Below are positions 10,463-19,549 of a stretch of DNA of 64,000 nt, piece by piece. Origin of the DNA: Candidatus Sumerlaeota bacterium (GTDB taxonomy: Bacteria > Sumerlaeota > Sumerlaeia > Sumerlaeales > Sumerlaeaceae). Location of the stretch: positions 1 to 64,000 of the forward strand of contig JAPLSQ010000009.1 of NCBI GenBank assembly GCA_026398535.1, in the 5' to 3' direction. The notes beneath the pieces are model-generated. The model was not told where the DNA came from and searched no databases. It saw nothing but the letters and a program-made list of their open reading frames with translations. The translations under genes and the position numbers were made by a program. Position 1 is the first letter of the stretch. Each line of letters begins with the position of its first letter.

Positions 10463-10587
10463 CTGGACGCCTTCTTGATTCAATTATATGATAGTCTCGA
10501 GCCGGATGACCTTTGGGATTCACACAAAAGCCGATGTTCGCTGGCAAACCTCCGAATTCCAGGAATATTACCAGCCTGCTCTGTCTG

Positions 10588-12084
10588 TCAAATCGCGGCC
10601 CGCGCCAACTTCCGCTCCGCCAGCAACCGGCGAACCTCACACATCTTTCTCTCCGTCAGCGGATAAGTGAGCGTCAGGATGAATGCCAGCCCCAACAGGA
10701 CTGCGGGAACAAAGGCATACATATAGCGCAAATTGGTGACCACATCGGGCGTCGGCTCCACTTTGGGCATATAACCTGACCACGCGATGGCATAACCGCT
10801 CAGCACGGTCACAAGCGAAATGCCAACCTTGATCACGATCGTGTTGTACATCGCCCCAAACATGCCTTCGCGCCGAAGACCGCTCTTCATTTCATCCACA
10901 TCGCACACGTCGGCAATCATCGAAAAACCGAGGATCCAAACGGACGTCAAACCCGGATTCAGAATCAGCTTCACAAACAACAGAGGGTGAAGAATCAAGG
11001 GTGTCTCAAGGAAGGGAAGTTTCAGGCTGTAGTAGGGCAGGTTGGGATTGTAAAAGTAGAGTGTCAGCAGGAACGAGACCAGCGCCAGCAACTCGCCCAG
11101 CAGCAGGGTTGTCTTCTTGCCGATGCGCGTGGCGACGACCGTCAGAACAACCGTCATGATAAGACCGATAATCCCATATATGAAATTGCAATCGCCGAAA
11201 AGCTGCGCCCCCAGCTTGTCATCCCCCCTGGCGGTGTAATACGTCAAAACATAAATCTCGAGCGGATTAACCAGAAAACAGGCAACGATGACCAGCATGA
11301 CCGTGCCGATAATAATCACATAAGGGCCATTGGTCATCGTGTACTTGAGCGCCGGCCACAAGCCGATCTTGTCCTGTTTCCACGCGCTCACGCGTTCCTT
11401 GCAAAATATGGCGGTGGACAGAATGGCCAGCATCATGACGCCACCCGCGATGGCTGTCACCCAGCGGATGCCATCCACCGTGTTGCCGCCAAATAGCGGG
11501 GATTTTGACCACAGCAGGAAATAGGGAAGGAATAGGCCGCCGATCGAACCGAAGAAGGAACGGTAGGCCATGACGCGCGTTCGCTCGTTATAGTCGCCAC
11601 TCAGTTCAAAACCCAGCGCGGCATGAGGGATTAGATAAACCGTGTAGGCAAGGAAGAACAGACTGGAAATCAGGATGAAATAGACGAAAATCCACGTCGG
11701 GCTCCACGCCTTAGGCGGGCACCACGTCAGCCAATAAAGAATGGTGACTAAAATGCCGCCGATGAAAATATAAGGACGGCGGCGGCCCCAGCGGGTCCGT
11801 GTGTTGTCGGAGATGTTGCCCATGATGGGATCAAGGATGGCGTCGAGCAGGCGGGGAATCGCTATGGCCCAGCCAACCAAGGGGGCGGGAAGCCCCAGAC
11901 CCATGTTGTAAACCGGCAGGGCAAACATGCCGATCGTGGTGGTCATGACCGCGTCCGAGGCGCCGCCCGCGGCCCATGCCGCCTTTTCATAGGGTGGCAC
12001 CTTGCCGCGAACGTCGCTGTCAATCACTGGCGGTTGCGCCGCCGCGGATGCTCCGGAACCCGGCGTGTCTTCTGAAACCGGCAT
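10588..12084 (-). CDS. GPH-family (MelB-like) sugar:cation symporter
   Basis: 498 residues, about twelve hydrophobic segments. Features of the glycoside-pentoside-hexuronide family are visible: the DPIMGNISDNTRTRWGRRRP region after the second helix and NERTRVMAYRSFF in the cytoplasmic part of the first half. This inner-membrane protein would import mono- or oligosaccharides released by the secreted glycosidases. GGAG lies eight bases before the ATG. It sits 34 bases after the stop of the GHL6-like gene and 125 bases before the fusion gene, probably in the same operon. An N-terminal extension of about 28 residues precedes the first helix. Confidence 0.88.
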   Translation of the reverse strand: MPVSEDTPGSGASAAAQPPVIDSDVRGKVPPYEKAAWAAGGASDAVMTTTIGMFALPVYNMGLGLPAPLVGWAIAIPRLLDAILDPIMGNISDNTRTRWGRRRPYIFIGGILVTILYWLTWCPPKAWSPTWIFVYFILISSLFFLAYTVYLIPHAALGFELSGDYNERTRVMAYRSFFGSIGGLFLPYFLLWSKSPLFGGNTVDGIRWVTAIAGGVMMLAILSTAIFCKERVSAWKQDKIGLWPALKYTMTNGPYVIIIGTVMLVIVACFLVNPLEIYVLTYYTARGDDKLGAQLFGDCNFIYGIIGLIMTVVLTVVATRIGKKTTLLLGELLALVSFLLTLYFYNPNLPYYSLKLPFLETPLILHPLLFVKLILNPGLTSVWILGFSMIADVCDVDEMKSGLRREGMFGAMYNTIVIKVGISLVTVLSGYAIAWSGYMPKVEPTPDVVTNLRYMYAFVPAVLLGLAFILTLTYPLTERKMCEVRRLLAERKLARAAI

Positions 12085-12118
12085 TACTATGCTCCATTCA
12101 TTCGATTGAATCTTCTGT

Positions 12119-14269
12119 TTACGGCGTGATCACAATGGCTTCATGTATCTGTTCACAGACGAGACGGATGCGACTGCCTTCCACGCTGAGTTGCGTTGTC
12201 GGGTGATGCGCGGCGGCTGAGGCAAAGGGCATCTTCATGTCGAGAGATGCCCTGTAGAGCATCGGCTCCTCCATCCTGATCGACGGCCTGACCGGCTTGT
12301 CAAGGCTCGGTAACGAGGCCGCCTGCCTGATGGGATTGAAGCTTAAAAGATGAAAGATCACCCTGCCGTCGGTCTTGCGGTTAATCATCACTTCAACATT
12401 GAGCGGAGCCTGAACAACCGCCACGGGCGTCGGCGGACCCGACAGCACGATGTTCCTGATAATTTGCCGGTGCTCGGGCAACTCGTACTGATTCGCGTAC
12501 GACGCGTCGCAACCGTGTGGCAGATACACACACACACCCTTGCCATACCGGTTGACCACCAGCGCATCCATCTCCCTCGTGTAAGGCGGATGGATATTGT
12601 GCGAAAAGAAGTGACCGGGGAAATAACGTTTCATGAATGAATCATGAAGATCCCCAAAACCTTTCGCGGTTGTGAACCGCAGGCGATGCGCCACACCCAT
12701 GTTGAGGATGTAATGGCGCGGATCGATGTCCCTGCCGTAAGGTTCGGGCAGGTTCCGCAGGTAATGCGTGTCGCAATCCATCGTTGCGGCATAATCCGCC
12801 CCGAAAACTTCCGCCAACTGAAAGTTGCTCAGCTTGTCGCCGAACTCCGAGTAAAGGCTTGTGTCAAACGTTGCGATGAGAAATCCTCCCTCACGCACGT
12901 ATTCCCTGAAGAGCGCGGCCTCGTCGGCGCTCATCGCGGCAACATTCGGCAGGAAAACTACGGGATATGAGCGCAAAATGTCCGCGTTGAGCGTCTCATC
13001 GAAGATGAACCCCACACAGAAATGGCTTTCAACAAGCGCTTTGTAAGCGCCCATCACAGGAAGAAGAAACTTTTCCTGTTGCTGGCGGCCATAATAGTCG
13101 CGGTTCTTGCATGAGTAAAAGATACCGACGTGCTTGACCGGTTCACCGCCGAAAAGATCCCTTTTCTCGCTCAGCTCAGCGATCACGCCGGTTAACCTGT
13201 CATAAGCCACCTCATCCAGCCGCCCGTCATGAAATGGCTGGTCAATGATCAGGTTGCTCACCCCGCCCGACAGGGCGGTCAAAAGCTCCCAGCGCAACTG
13301 GCTGGCAGGTTTGACCGTGAAGTCTGTGACCCGGTTCATGCGCCACGACGCCAGTTCGGCCGGTTTTCCAGGCGTAAGGCCCGCCACAAAGCGTGTCTCC
13401 ATGCCGGGATACATGTCGCCAAGCATGGGCGTGTAAGTTTCGCCCGTGCTCAGCGTGCTGTAAAGCGAGTGCCTGACGGGCTTCTGCCCCGCTCTCCAGT
13501 CAAAATTGGGCGATGCATGATAATTCATGACGACAGGCAGGCCGGGGCGCAGTTCATGCACCGTGTCACGCAACAATTGGGCAAACCGCTCGACACTGCG
13601 GTAACGGAACTCGAGAAATTGCCGCCATGTTTCATCCCATGTCGCCGTCGTTGGCAATTCCTTACCGGTTTCCCGGCGGAACAGGTCGCGACAATTCGCG
13701 CAATAACACGACAGCCCGCCAAAATCCATGTTGAACATGTCGAGATGAAATCCGCTCACACCGTAATTATCCGCGATTTCACGGATCATCGCGCGGGCGT
13801 ATTCAGCGTAACCGCTGTTGTGGCAGACGTACTTCCACTTGCCCGTGTCGGTGGTGATGGTGTCGGTCATGGGTTTGCCATCGGGGTCCAGCATCCGCCA
13901 GTCTTCGTGATCCTCCGCGGCGTGGTTGTCCCATATCACGGAATAATACGCCATGACGGGCAGGCCTGCGCGCGCGGCTTCGTCCACAATCTCCTGGATC
14001 AGGTCGCGATCGCCGATGCACAGATGTTTGTGGCCTACGCGCGTGTTGTAGTAAGCGTTACCGTAACAATCCTTGGCGAAAAAATACAGCGCGTCGGCGC
14101 CGCAGTCCACGACCTTCGACACAATGTCCGCCGGGTTGATGTTTGAGAGAATGCTATCGTGCCATTCGGGCGTGTGGAGATCGAGGTGAATCTTGCACTG
14201 GGAATGCAGATACCAGTCGGGCTGGGGGGCTTTCGGGCAACGGGCGCCTCCCTTGTCATTTTGCGTCAT
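12119..14269 (-). CDS. GHL6-like putative cytoplasmic glycoside hydrolase (copy 1)
   Basis: 716 residues from the ATG at 14269. The longer frame overlaps the pseudopilin gene, so the shorter start is preferred. No signal peptide is visible, which suggests a cytoplasmic enzyme. The N-terminal half is a TIM barrel resembling hypothetical glycosyl hydrolase family GHL6, with FFAKDCYGNAYYNTRVGHKH, then GFHLDMFNMDFGG followed by a Cys cluster (CYCANC). The second half resembles the trimerisation/GATase-like domain of GH42 proteins (SYPVVFLPNVAAMSADEA). The Asp in HLDM is a plausible catalytic residue. It probably acts on imported oligosaccharides. A paralogue lies at 37398-39533. Confidence 0.8.
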   Translation of the reverse strand: MTQNDKGGARCPKAPQPDWYLHSQCKIHLDLHTPEWHDSILSNINPADIVSKVVDCGADALYFFAKDCYGNAYYNTRVGHKHLCIGDRDLIQEIVDEAARAGLPVMAYYSVIWDNHAAEDHEDWRMLDPDGKPMTDTITTDTGKWKYVCHNSGYAEYARAMIREIADNYGVSGFHLDMFNMDFGGLSCYCANCRDLFRRETGKELPTTATWDETWRQFLEFRYRSVERFAQLLRDTVHELRPGLPVVMNYHASPNFDWRAGQKPVRHSLYSTLSTGETYTPMLGDMYPGMETRFVAGLTPGKPAELASWRMNRVTDFTVKPASQLRWELLTALSGGVSNLIIDQPFHDGRLDEVAYDRLTGVIAELSEKRDLFGGEPVKHVGIFYSCKNRDYYGRQQQEKFLLPVMGAYKALVESHFCVGFIFDETLNADILRSYPVVFLPNVAAMSADEAALFREYVREGGFLIATFDTSLYSEFGDKLSNFQLAEVFGADYAATMDCDTHYLRNLPEPYGRDIDPRHYILNMGVAHRLRFTTAKGFGDLHDSFMKRYFPGHFFSHNIHPPYTREMDALVVNRYGKGVCVYLPHGCDASYANQYELPEHRQIIRNIVLSGPPTPVAVVQAPLNVEVMINRKTDGRVIFHLLSFNPIRQAASLPSLDKPVRPSIRMEEPMLYRASLDMKMPFASAAAHHPTTQLSVEGSRIRLVCEQIHEAIVITP

Positions 14270-14297
14270 GATGAGTAATCCCGGGATTCTTGGTGGG

Positions 14298-15017
14298 TTA
14301 GTTGAGTCTGTAAATCGGGCCAAGGCTGTTGGTGCCGTTTGTCGGGTCGTACTCGGGACCCGAAGCGCCATAGGGTGTGCCATCGATAAAATAACGCGTG
14401 GCGTTGGGATTGTACAACATGTATTGGAGCGTATCGTAGACCATCTTTGGTCCGGTGCTGGCCAGGATAAATTCCGTGAAACTCGCCGGGCTGCCGGGGC
14501 CGTTCAGCCGGATCATCGGGCTTTTACCCAGCAGGCTGAGTATCTGGGCGTTGGCCGGCCAGGCTGTCAGGTCGTTGACCGCTCCAGTCAGCCCGGCATA
14601 ATTGTAGCTCAGATTCAGGTACTGCGGATGTGCTCTCATAAGGAAGGGGTCGTCAGGAAACGAGGAGATATAGGAAATGGGCGTTGTCAGATAAATGCAG
14701 GCGTCTCCCCAGCCCACAGGGGATTTGATTCTGAGAATGTTGTTGTAAACCGAGCCGTCATATCCAGTGGTTTTGGCCCGGGGAAGCTTGTTGTTGTCCA
14801 CCTTGTAGGCGTGGAGCGCGGTTGAGATTGACCGCATGTCGGCTTTGACGCGCGATACCTTGGCGCGCGTCTGGGCTTCCAGAAAATTCGGCACGGCGAT
14901 GGCCGCAAGGATGGCTATGATGGCCACCACAATCAGAAGCTCGATGAGGGTGAATGCGGTAGCGAACGTTCTCACGAAACGTTGAGGGAAAAACAACTTG
15001 AAAATCTTAGTGACCAT
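14298..15017 (-). CDS. GspG-like type II pseudopilin (copy 1)
   Basis: 239 residues with an N-terminal prepilin segment: a basic leader, then FTLIELLIVVAIIAILAAIA and VPNFLEAQTRAKVSR. Cleavage would follow Ala rather than the usual Gly (ATA before FTLIEL). The C-terminus carries YDPTNGTNSLGPIYR, nearly the same as the second pseudopilin at 34840. AGAGG lies about ten bases before the ATG. It follows a secreted beta-helix gene after a 112-base gap with a hairpin. No other type II secretion gene is in the window, so it may be a minor or substrate-dedicated pseudopilin, or a fibre subunit. This last point is inference. Confidence 0.85.
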   Translation of the reverse strand: MVTKIFKLFFPQRFVRTFATAFTLIELLIVVAIIAILAAIAVPNFLEAQTRAKVSRVKADMRSISTALHAYKVDNNKLPRAKTTGYDGSVYNNILRIKSPVGWGDACIYLTTPISYISSFPDDPFLMRAHPQYLNLSYNYAGLTGAVNDLTAWPANAQILSLLGKSPMIRLNGPGSPASFTEFILASTGPKMVYDTLQYMLYNPNATRYFIDGTPYGASGPEYDPTNGTNSLGPIYRLN

Positions 15018-15071
15018 GAAACTAAAACCTCTTTTTGATAAGTTTATCCCACTACGTGATTTTTGACATGC

Positions 15072-15102
15072 GGGAAGGGGGACGGCTTTGCGCCCCCCTC
15101 CC
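15072..15102 (-). terminator. Intergenic GC-rich stem-loop after the beta-helix gene
   Basis: The arms GGGAAGGGGG and CCCCCCTCCC pair with one mismatch around an eleven-base loop. They lie between the stop of the beta-helix gene (15130) and the pseudopilin start (15017). No U-tract follows on the minus strand, so it is either a weak or partial terminator or an mRNA-stabilising structure that sets different levels of the two genes. Confidence 0.45.
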
Positions 15103-15129
15103 TGGTCATGTCATGTCATTGCATTGATA

Positions 15130-16239
15130 CTATTCAAGCATGGCCCAATCCGTCACCGCGGACGATGGCGGGGTGGTCCAGATGTCATAGCCGATGTTGT
15201 TGGCCGGAACGCCAAGGGCGTCAACACACGGCGAGGTTTTCTGCACCAGGAAACTGTTGGCCGGATCGACCAGCAGAGGATCCTGGGTGATGTTGCCGGC
15301 GCCCGACGGCTTGCCGCTCATGGCCGGCCAGTCGCAGTTGTTCGTGTAGAACTGCACGCCGCCATAGCGCGACGGGGTGTCCATGTAGTAGAACAGGCAC
15401 TTGTCAAATGCGACCTTCTCGTTTCCCCATCCCGCGCTCCAGTGCGACGGCGTGGCGGTGGGGTTGATGATGAAAGTGCAGTGCGAGAACACAGTGTTAC
15501 CGAGCCAGTAGTTGGCCGAGGGCTTCAGAATCACCGCGATGTCGCTGGCAGCGGGTGTCAGCCAGAAGGCGCAATGATCAAAGGTGTTGCCCGTCGGGGC
15601 ATGGATGTTGATGTCGCCGCCGCCGGCCCCGCAACCCATGCTTTTCTCAAGCTGAAAGATGCAATCCTTGAACTCGGGCACATTGCATCCCGGTCCCAGC
15701 ATCACAAAAGCGTCGCCCCAGTTGACGCCGCCTGTGTTGGTGCAGATAATGTTAAGTCCTTCCATTTTGAACGAGAGCGGTTTGTCTGCGACATTCGTGA
15801 AAAAGAATCCGCAGGCGCCGCCGCCCCACATGTGCGTCGTTCCCGTGTAATCGATGCCGGGCGTTTGACCCGCCAGCGCATAAACACGCAGACCGCCCGC
15901 GCCAGCCGCGCCAAATCCATCGCAGTTGATCGAGGCATAAGTCTGAGTCGGATCAAGCGCCTTGTCAGCCACCAAGTTGTAGGTCGTGCTGTCCTCGATG
16001 ATGACCTGGCTCATGCCGTCGACGAGGTTGGTGGTATAACCCGCATAACCGCCCCATGCGAGAGCGTCATCGATATAGATGGGTGAACTGGCCTGGAATT
16101 CAAATGATCCTGGCGTGATTTCCGAGTAGCCCATGGGAAAGCTTTTCGAGATGTGCACCACAACAGCGTTGGACGGGGCCGCGCCAAAACACAATGCCGC
16201 TGCCAGCGCGATTGGAATGGTTTTGATGAACCTTTTCAT
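15130..16239 (-). CDS. Secreted right-handed beta-helix protein with C-terminal tag (copy 1)
   Basis: 369 residues with a signal peptide (MKRFIKTIPIALAAALCFGA) and AGGAGA eight bases before the ATG. The body has the repeating short strands of a right-handed parallel beta-helix, with FKDCIFQLE, FDHCAFWLTP, FSHCTFIINP and FDKCLFYYMD at regular spacing, and ends in LVDPANSFLVQKTSPCVDA, common in pectate-lyase-like fold proteins. It may bind or cleave polysaccharide; no catalytic residues can be assigned. The last residues, SSAVTDWAMLE, match the tag on three other secreted proteins here. It is the first gene after the operator-promoter at 16405-16432. Confidence 0.84.
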   Translation of the reverse strand: MKRFIKTIPIALAAALCFGAAPSNAVVVHISKSFPMGYSEITPGSFEFQASSPIYIDDALAWGGYAGYTTNLVDGMSQVIIEDSTTYNLVADKALDPTQTYASINCDGFGAAGAGGLRVYALAGQTPGIDYTGTTHMWGGGACGFFFTNVADKPLSFKMEGLNIICTNTGGVNWGDAFVMLGPGCNVPEFKDCIFQLEKSMGCGAGGGDINIHAPTGNTFDHCAFWLTPAASDIAVILKPSANYWLGNTVFSHCTFIINPTATPSHWSAGWGNEKVAFDKCLFYYMDTPSRYGGVQFYTNNCDWPAMSGKPSGAGNITQDPLLVDPANSFLVQKTSPCVDALGVPANNIGYDIWTTPPSSAVTDWAMLE

Positions 16240-16404
16240 TATGTGATTCTCCTGTAGTGAGATGAAGTTTGGAATGCTCTTGAGTCCCTACGACGGCTTC
16301 CGGCAGTCTTTACCCATGCCGCCGCATAATGCCATTGTTGACGCTGATCTCACACTCCTTTCCATCCGCAATGTGGGGACTTGTAGAGCATCATCTAATG
16401 TCTA

Positions 16405-16432
16405 ATGATGGGTAAACGCTTACCCCGGTCAA
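16405..16432 (-). promoter_or_regulatory. LacI-type operator inside a promoter spacer (module 1)
   Basis: The 14-base operator GGTAAACGCTTACC occupies 16411-16424 and is palindromic except for its centre. On the minus strand a TTGACC -35 box (16427-16432) lies just upstream and a weak -10 (CATCAT, 16405-16410) just downstream, so the operator fills the spacer. It would control the beta-helix gene at 15130-16239 and probably the operon beyond. The other bases of the 309-base gap 16240-16548 show nothing further. Confidence 0.7.
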
Positions 16433-16548
16433 GTTAAAAAAAGACATGTTCAGACATTTTTTTGCGTAATACAAATTATCTGGGCGGGGGCTGCATTCAG
16501 CCGCCCCGCCTATGTTAACCCACCCGCGATGGGCGCGGTCCCGTGTCA

Positions 16549-17652
16549 TTAGAACAACATCCAATCGGCGACCGATGAAGACGGCGTCGTCCAGATGTCA
16601 TAGCCAATGTTGTTGGCCGGAACACCGCCCGCGTCCACACACAACGAGGAACTCTGAACCATGAAACTCGTGGCCGGATCAACCAACTTCGGGTCAACCG
16701 TGATATTGCCCGTGCCCGACGGCTTGCCGGTCATGTCAGGCCAGTCGCAATTGTTCGTGTAGAACTGCACGCCAAGATAACGCGAGGGCGTGTCCATGTA
16801 ATAGAACAGGCACTTGTCGAAAGCAACCTTCTCATTTCCCCATCCGACACTCCAGTGCGAAGGCACGGCGGTGGGGTTTACGATGAAAGTGCAGTGCGAG
16901 AACACGGTGTCGCCAAGCCAGTAATTCGCGCTCGGTTTCATAACCAAGGGGATGTCATTGTCATAGGGCGTCAACCGGAATGCGCAATGATCGAATGTGT
17001 TGCCGCTTGGGGCATGAATATTAATGTCGCCGCCGCCAACCGCAAGCGCCCGGTTTATGGTCAGATCGAAGATGCAATCCTTGAAAACGGGCACATTACA
17101 GCCCGGACCAAGCACGACAAAGCCGTCACCCCAGTTGGGCGCATCGCTGGCATTACACACGACGCGGATTCCCTCGATGGAGAACTTCAGAGGCTTGTCG
17201 TTGACGTTCGTGAAAAAGAACCCGGAAGCGCCGCCCGACCACATCTGTGTCGTGCTGGTAAAATCGATTGTCGGGGTTTGGCCGGGAAGCGCGTAGACGC
17301 GCAGACCGCCCGCGGTGAGCTGGGCAAAACCGTCGCAGAAAATTGACGAGTAAACTTTGGTCGGGTCAAGCGCCGCGTCTTCCACGAGCACGTAGGTCGA
17401 GTTGTCCTCGAAAATCGCCACGCTCTGATCGTCGATCAGGTTCGTGACATAGCCCGCATAGCCGCCCCAGGAAAGAGCATCAACAATGTAAATGGGCGAA
17501 CTGGCAATGAATTCAAACGGGCTTGTCGTCAGTTCACTGTAACCCTGGGGATAGCTTTTGGAAATATGGATGATCGAGGCGGCCGCAGGCATGGCGCCGA
17601 AGCAAATGAGAGCGGAAACCCCGATAGCAATGGACTTAACAAATCTTTTCAT
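16549..17652 (-). CDS. Secreted right-handed beta-helix protein with C-terminal tag (copy 2)
   Basis: 367 residues, a clear paralogue of the gene at 15130 and of the N-terminal domain of the fusion at 7175. The signal peptide is MKRFVKSIAIGVSALICFGA; AGGGAGA lies eight bases before the ATG. Helix rungs are visible as FKDCIFDLT, FDHCAFRLTP, FSHCTFIVNP and FDKCLFYYMD. The C-terminus is SSSVADWMLF, fitting the shared V-x-x-W tag. It has its own operator-controlled promoter at 17806-17833 and lies 309 bases from the next gene, so it may be a single-gene unit. Likely function is carbohydrate binding or cleavage outside the cell; no active site can be assigned. Confidence 0.84.
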   Translation of the reverse strand: MKRFVKSIAIGVSALICFGAMPAAASIIHISKSYPQGYSELTTSPFEFIASSPIYIVDALSWGGYAGYVTNLIDDQSVAIFEDNSTYVLVEDAALDPTKVYSSIFCDGFAQLTAGGLRVYALPGQTPTIDFTSTTQMWSGGASGFFFTNVNDKPLKFSIEGIRVVCNASDAPNWGDGFVVLGPGCNVPVFKDCIFDLTINRALAVGGGDINIHAPSGNTFDHCAFRLTPYDNDIPLVMKPSANYWLGDTVFSHCTFIVNPTAVPSHWSVGWGNEKVAFDKCLFYYMDTPSRYLGVQFYTNNCDWPDMTGKPSGTGNITVDPKLVDPATSFMVQSSSLCVDAGGVPANNIGYDIWTTPSSSVADWMLF

Positions 17653-17805
17653 CTGGCAAATCTCCCTGCAATTTTTTATGTGTGCCGGAAAGCTCCGCGA
17701 GTTTTATGCGCCCTTTGTGCGCATCTGTGGGCGCGTATTTAAGAAATCCGATTTCACCATCCTTTCCCGCGCAATTCGTGGATTTTCGAGCATCATGGAA
17801 AACAC

Positions 17806-17833
17806 AATTTAGGTAAGCGTTTACCGTTGTCAA
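17806..17833 (-). promoter_or_regulatory. LacI-type operator exactly between -35 and -10
   Basis: On the minus strand TTGACA (17828-17833) is followed by a 16-base spacer holding the operator, which reads GGTAAGCGTTTACC on the plus strand (17812-17825), and then TAAATT (17806-17811). A repressor bound here would cover the polymerase site. It serves the beta-helix gene at 16549-17652. It is the clearest promoter in the window. Confidence 0.78.
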
Positions 17834-17861
17834 GGTGAATTGTCATCTTCATGACGATTTT

Positions 17862-19208
17862 TTATGCGTGCGACGTGACGCGCTGGATATTGAGCAGGTG
17901 ATGCGCTGTGATGTTGTCTGTGGTGATGTTGTGGCCGCCCGATCCGCAACCCAGCGTGAACGACGTCGGCAGGGTGTTGTAAATGCCGCCCACGCCGCCC
18001 TGCGATGATGGCATGTTCACAAGTATCCGCCCCGCATTCAGGAGCATGGAGAACTCGCGAATTCGCTCCTCATTATTCGAAAAAATCGAGGCCGTATGCC
18101 CCACTCCGCCGTGGTAGTTGAGATCGATACAGCGTTTTATCGCGTTCTTAAAATCCGGCTCAACATAATAGGCGATCACAGGACAGAGGACTTCGGACGA
18201 AAGAGGCTGGTTCGAGCTGACCTCTGACAACGGCGCTATGAGCAGGCGCGTCCCCGCTGGGATGTTGATGCCGGCCTGCTGAGCAACATATTCGGCCGAC
18301 TTGCCCACGCATGCGGCGTTCATGACGCGCTTCTGAGCATCGAACACGAACGAGCCCACCTGTTCGGTTTCCCGCGCATTCAGGAAATACCCGCCTTTGC
18401 CGCGCAATTCAGCGGCGAAGGGTTCGGCAACAGCTTTCTCGACAACCAGAGCCTGCTCGCTCGCGCATACGGTGCCGTTGTCGAACAGTTTGCTCGCAAG
18501 AATCTGATCGACTGTGAAAGCCAGATCAGCCGTGCGTTCGATGAGCACAGGAACGTTGCCCGATCCGACGCCGATGGCCGGAGTGCCCGAACTGTACGCC
18601 GCGTGCACAAGAGCGCCGCCACCGGTCGCGAGCACGAGGGCAACCTTGCGGTTCGCCATGAGCGCGCTGGTTTCTTCCAGCGAATGGTCGCCCCTCCACT
18701 GCACACAGTCATCAGGCGCGCCAGCCTCGAGCGCCGCCTCATAACATACCCGCGCCGCCTCAATAGAGCAATTCACCGTGCGGGGATGCGGGCGGATGAT
18801 AATCGGATTGCGCGTCTTGAGCGCGATGAGAATCTTGAAGATCACGGTGGAAGTGGGATTCGTGCATGGGATGATCGCGACGATGGGCCCGAGGGGTTGT
18901 GCGATCTCCGTGATGCCAAGGCGGACATCGCGCGAAACCACCCCAACCGTGGGCAGGTCGCGTATCTGCTCGTACACCAACTGGCTTGCCACCACATTCT
19001 TGATGACCTTGTCCTCCCAGCGCCCGATGCCTGATTCCTCGACTGCCATTTTCGCCAGACGCACGCGCGCATCAAAGGCAGCCATGTAGACGGCCCGCGT
19101 GATGGCATCCGTCTGGCGCTGGTTCAGCTCATTGAACACGGCCGCCGCGGTTGCCGCACGCGTTACGATTTCGTCAATTACTGAAGCGCAATTCTTGGTG
19201 TCTTCCAT
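17862..19208 (-). CDS. CoA-acylating aldehyde dehydrogenase (EutE/PduP/AdhE-like)
   Basis: 448 residues from the ATG at 19208, which has GGAGAG seven bases upstream; that site overlaps an earlier in-frame ATG. The fold and motifs are those of CoA-dependent acetaldehyde/propionaldehyde dehydrogenases: PIVAIIPCTNPTSTVIFKIL, VLATGGGALVHAAYSSGTPA, and the catalytic Cys248 in NGTVCASEQ. It would turn a short aldehyde into its acyl-CoA with NAD. In fucose- or rhamnose-type pathways the aldehyde is lactaldehyde or a product of it. No microcompartment shell gene is in the window and no clear encapsulation peptide is seen. It is last in the catabolic operon, 341 bases after the URO-D gene. Confidence 0.86.
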   Translation of the reverse strand: MEDTKNCASVIDEIVTRAATAAAVFNELNQRQTDAITRAVYMAAFDARVRLAKMAVEESGIGRWEDKVIKNVVASQLVYEQIRDLPTVGVVSRDVRLGITEIAQPLGPIVAIIPCTNPTSTVIFKILIALKTRNPIIIRPHPRTVNCSIEAARVCYEAALEAGAPDDCVQWRGDHSLEETSALMANRKVALVLATGGGALVHAAYSSGTPAIGVGSGNVPVLIERTADLAFTVDQILASKLFDNGTVCASEQALVVEKAVAEPFAAELRGKGGYFLNARETEQVGSFVFDAQKRVMNAACVGKSAEYVAQQAGINIPAGTRLLIAPLSEVSSNQPLSSEVLCPVIAYYVEPDFKNAIKRCIDLNYHGGVGHTASIFSNNEERIREFSMLLNAGRILVNMPSSQGGVGGIYNTLPTSFTLGCGSGGHNITTDNITAHHLLNIQRVTSHA

Positions 19209-19549
19209 TGGTTCACTCTCCATATGTCATGATCGTATACTTTTATCATACGGCTCACGGGTGTTTAACATTTATCAGAGACACGACTATTCCAACTCAC
19301 GCCCCACCGCAACCGCCATCCCCTTGAGGATTCACCCCTTTGAATCTGCCACGCGTATTACGCGGACTGTTTGCCATTACTCCCCGTAAAATGGGGCTGA
19401 ATAACCTTGAAAAACGTCAAATTAAGCAAGTGGGATTGCCCACCCAACGACTCTTTTGCGTCTTTAAGTGTTATCCGGAGAAACAAGCAGCCCGCAAAAC
19501 TCGTGAAAATCCATACAGGTGTGGCCACGAGCGTTTCTACCGCATTGGA
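19209..19549 (-). other. Gap before the aldehyde dehydrogenase gene
   Basis: 341 bases without a convincing gene. On the minus strand TATGAT occurs about 40 bases before the aldehyde dehydrogenase start and could be a -10 box, but no good -35 is seen. No LacI-type operator was found here. Confidence 0.4.

Noticed and set aside
15072-15102. Standard Rho-independent terminator
   Set aside because: The stem is strong but the minus-strand sequence after it has no run of U, so full termination is doubtful.
15130-17652. PEP-CTERM or LPXTG type sorting signal
   Set aside because: The C-termini have no hydrophobic helix followed by basic residues and no LPXTG; the V-x-x-W ending is something else.
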